From assembly GCA_947646015.1 (NCBI GenBank), contig CANSEY010000001.1, positions 62,001 to 126,000 on the forward strand: a DNA stretch of 64,000 bases. The letters are read 5' to 3'. The position numbers were made by a program, and so were the translations under genes. This document shows, one piece after another, positions 62,402 through 64,000 of the stretch (the stretch's first letter is position 1; every line of letters starts with the position of its first letter). Origin of the DNA: an uncultured Bacteroides sp. Lineage in GTDB: Bacteria > Bacteroidota > Bacteroidia > Bacteroidales > Bacteroidaceae. The notes beneath the pieces were generated by a model. The model worked only from the letters and a program-made list of their open reading frames with translations. It did no database searches and was not told the DNA's origin.

Positions 62402-63310
62402 ATGGAGATTGATAAGAATCTGAAAGGACACGCATTGGCATTTACAGCCAACGTGATGTGGGGGCTGATGTCCCCCATTGGTAAATCGGCATTGGCAGAG
62501 TTCTCAGCGCTTTCGGTAACCACCTTCCGCATGGTAGGTGCCGCAGCAGCTTTCTGGATACTTTCCGCTTTCTGCAAACAAGAGCAGGTAGGACACCGTG
62601 ACATGGTGAAGATTTTTTTTGCTTCTCTGTTTGCCCTTGTTTTCAATCAGGGGATATTTATATTCGGATTGTCTCTCACTTCTCCGATAGACGCATCTAT
62701 CGTAACAACAACTTCACCTATCATCACCATGATTGTGGCAGCTATCTATCTGAAAGAACCGGTTACCAACAAAAAGGTTTTGGGCATCTTTATCGGAGCA
62801 ATGGGAGCGTTAATCTTAATTCTAAGCAGTCAGGCAGTAAGTGCAGGAGGAGGAAGCATTTGGGGAGATTTACTTTGCATGATTGCGCAACTTAGCTTCT
62901 CCATCTATTTAACCGTATTCAAAGGGTTATCCCAACGCTATTCGGCCATCACGATTAATAAGTGGATGTTTATCTATGCATCCATCTGTTATATTCCTTT
63001 CTCATACCAGGATATAGCAAGCATTAAATGGGACAGCATTTCGACAGCCGCCATCTATCAAGTACTTTATGTGGTACTATGTGGAAGTTTCATTGCTTAC
63101 ATCTGCATCATGACCGCGCAAAAACTGATGCGCCCTACAGTAGTAAGCATGTATAATTATGTACAGCCTATTGTTGCTTCTATTGCTGCTATTTTAATGG
63201 GAATCGGAAGCTTCGGCTGGGAAAAAGGGGTTGCGATCGCATTGGTATTTCTTGGAGTCTACTTTGTGACTCAAAGTAAATCGAAAGCAGATTTGGAAGG
63301 TGTGTCATAA
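62402..63310 (+). CDS. EamA/DMT-superfamily permease
   Basis: 302 residues from the ATG at 62402 (MEIDKNLKGHALAFTANVMW), chosen because the promoter box lies upstream of it. Two EamA repeats of five helices each, about residues 10-140 and 155-290: WGLMSPIGKSALAEFSALSV and ASIVTTTSPIITMIVAAIYL in the first, ISTAAIYQVLYVVLCGSFIA and VVSMYNYVQPIVASIAAILM in the second. Metabolite exporter or importer of unknown substrate in the inner membrane. Convergent with meaB. Confidence 0.92.
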   Translation: MEIDKNLKGHALAFTANVMWGLMSPIGKSALAEFSALSVTTFRMVGAAAAFWILSAFCKQEQVGHRDMVKIFFASLFALVFNQGIFIFGLSLTSPIDASIVTTTSPIITMIVAAIYLKEPVTNKKVLGIFIGAMGALILILSSQAVSAGGGSIWGDLLCMIAQLSFSIYLTVFKGLSQRYSAITINKWMFIYASICYIPFSYQDIASIKWDSISTAAIYQVLYVVLCGSFIAYICIMTAQKLMRPTVVSMYNYVQPIVASIAAILMGIGSFGWEKGVAIALVFLGVYFVTQSKSKADLEGVS

Positions 63311-63336
63311 CTCACCACAGAATTTTGACACACCTT
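63297..63336. terminator. Bidirectional terminator between EamA gene and meaB
   Basis: 11-bp perfect stem AAGGTGTGTCA (63297-63307) / TGACACACCTT (63326-63336), 18-nt loop, overlapping the EamA stop codon and followed by TATCATTATTT on the plus strand. Confidence 0.65.
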
Positions 63337-63341
63337 TATCA

Positions 63342-64000
63342 TTATTTCAGATCTTCAAAATAGGTATCGAGTAGGCTCTTGGCAGCAACAAAAGAGGTTA
63401 GATTTCCCCTGAGCACTTGTTGCTCTTTTTCTTGTAACATCGATTCGATCTTGGCATTATGATAGAAACTGTCACGTAACTGTTCATTGATGCTTTCATA
63501 CATCCAGTATTTACTTTGTTCGTTACGGCGATATTCAAAATAGCCATTACCTTTCACAAAATCGATATACTCATACACCATATCCCATATTTCCTTTACC
63601 CCAAGATTGTAGAATCCGGAATATGTGAGTACACGCGGTGTCCATCCGGAATCGGGAGCGGGAAAAAGATGCAAAGCATTACGGAACTGAGCAGCGGCCA
63701 ATTTGGCTTTATCGATATTGCTACCATCAGCCTTATTAATCACAATACCATCTGCCATTTCCATGATACCGCGTTTGATACCTTGAAGTTCGTCTCCCGT
63801 ACCGGCCAACTGAATCAACAGAAAGAAATCGACCATCGAGTGAACAGCCGTTTCACTCTGTCCCACTCCCACCGTCTCTACAAATATCTTATCGAAGCCG
63901 GCCGCTTCACACAGAATGATTGTTTCACGGGTTTTACGGGCTACTCCTCCCAAAGAACCGGCGGAAGGGCTAGGACGTATAAATGATTTAGGATGCACTG
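63342..64000 (-). CDS. meaB: Methylmalonyl-CoA mutase-associated GTPase MeaB (5' part outside window)
   Basis: The last 219 codons or so of a G3E-family P-loop GTPase; the N-terminus with the Walker A loop lies beyond the right edge. Seen are [16 protein letters not shown] (switch region), [20 protein letters not shown] (G3-like Walker B/switch II), and the NKAD specificity motif in [10 protein letters not shown]. MeaB protects and reloads methylmalonyl-CoA mutase with adenosylcobalamin, needed for succinate-propionate metabolism in Bacteroides. Frame runs through 64000. Confidence 0.93.
   Translation of the reverse strand, partial: VHPKSFIRPSPSAGSLGGVARKTRETIILCEAAGFDKIFVETVGVGQSETAVHSMVDFFLLIQLAGTGDELQGIKRGIMEMADGIVINKADGSNIDKAKLAAAQFRNALHLFPAPDSGWTPRVLTYSGFYNLGVKEIWDMVYEYIDFVKGNGYFEYRRNEQSKYWMYESINEQLRDSFYHNAKIESMLQEKEQQVLRGNLTSFVAAKSLLDTYFEDLK

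Overview
The window looks like a chromosomal segment of a Bacteroides, most likely Bacteroides fragilis or a very close relative. The evidence is a SusC/SusD glycan-utilisation locus, a phase-variable capsule locus headed by UpxY/UpxZ, promoters of the TTTG-N19/20-TAnnTTTG type, and a mannan pathway (cellobiose 2-epimerase plus mannosylglucose phosphorylase) of the kind characterised in B. fragilis. Identifications rest on sequence motifs and memory of families; no database search was possible.

Region 1 (1-28681, all minus strand) is a beta-mannan utilisation locus. Transcription runs right to left: a GH3 enzyme, then SusC, SusD, a surface glycan-binding lipoprotein, two related putative glycosidases of a family I cannot name, a GH26 mannanase, a GH5 mannanase, a second GH3, a four-gene corrinoid methyltransferase module, a second GH26 mannanase, mannosylglucose phosphorylase, a GPH-type sugar symporter, cellobiose 2-epimerase, and a multi-pass membrane protein cut by the left edge. 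The working model is that SusCD and the binding protein capture mannan oligosaccharides, GH26/GH5/GH3 trim them, the symporter imports mannobiose, the epimerase makes mannosylglucose, and the phosphorylase yields mannose 1-phosphate and glucose. The methyltransferase genes sit inside this operon series, which is unexpected.

Region 2 (28861-32601) holds an aldo/keto reductase, an AAA-ATPase-like/PD-(D/E)XK protein, an HU-like protein with a 30-residue smalltalk peptide, and a decayed HipB-like antitoxin remnant with operator-like palindromes.

Region 3 (32602-54256, minus strand) is a complete capsular polysaccharide operon. It contains upxY and upxZ, dTDP-sugar genes rfbA/C/B, a flippase, a 2,3-dehydratase/3-ketoreductase/aminotransferase set for a deoxyamino sugar, four glycosyltransferases, an EpsG-like polymerase, and a PglC/PglD/PglE-like set. 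Embedded between PglD and PglE is a small acyl assembly line: two acyl carrier proteins, KAS III, SDR reductase, VOC protein, FkbH-like protein and a metallo-beta-lactamase-fold hydrolase. This is the most novel-looking system here. It probably builds an unusual acyl group for the capsule. The promoter lies in a 214-bp invertible element bounded by perfect 20-bp inverted repeats, and in this sequence it points away from the operon (phase OFF).

Region 4 (54424-64000) holds a frameshifted small ORF, two small conserved Bacteroides proteins, a tripartite HipB-HipS-HipT toxin-antitoxin system with three operators at exact 61-bp spacing, an AraC-type regulator, an MscS channel in an operon with an AAA ATPase and a DUF4435/TOPRIM-like protein (PARIS-like pairing), an EamA transporter, and the 3' part of meaB, cut by the right edge. 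No tRNA, rRNA, CRISPR array or intact insertion sequence was seen.
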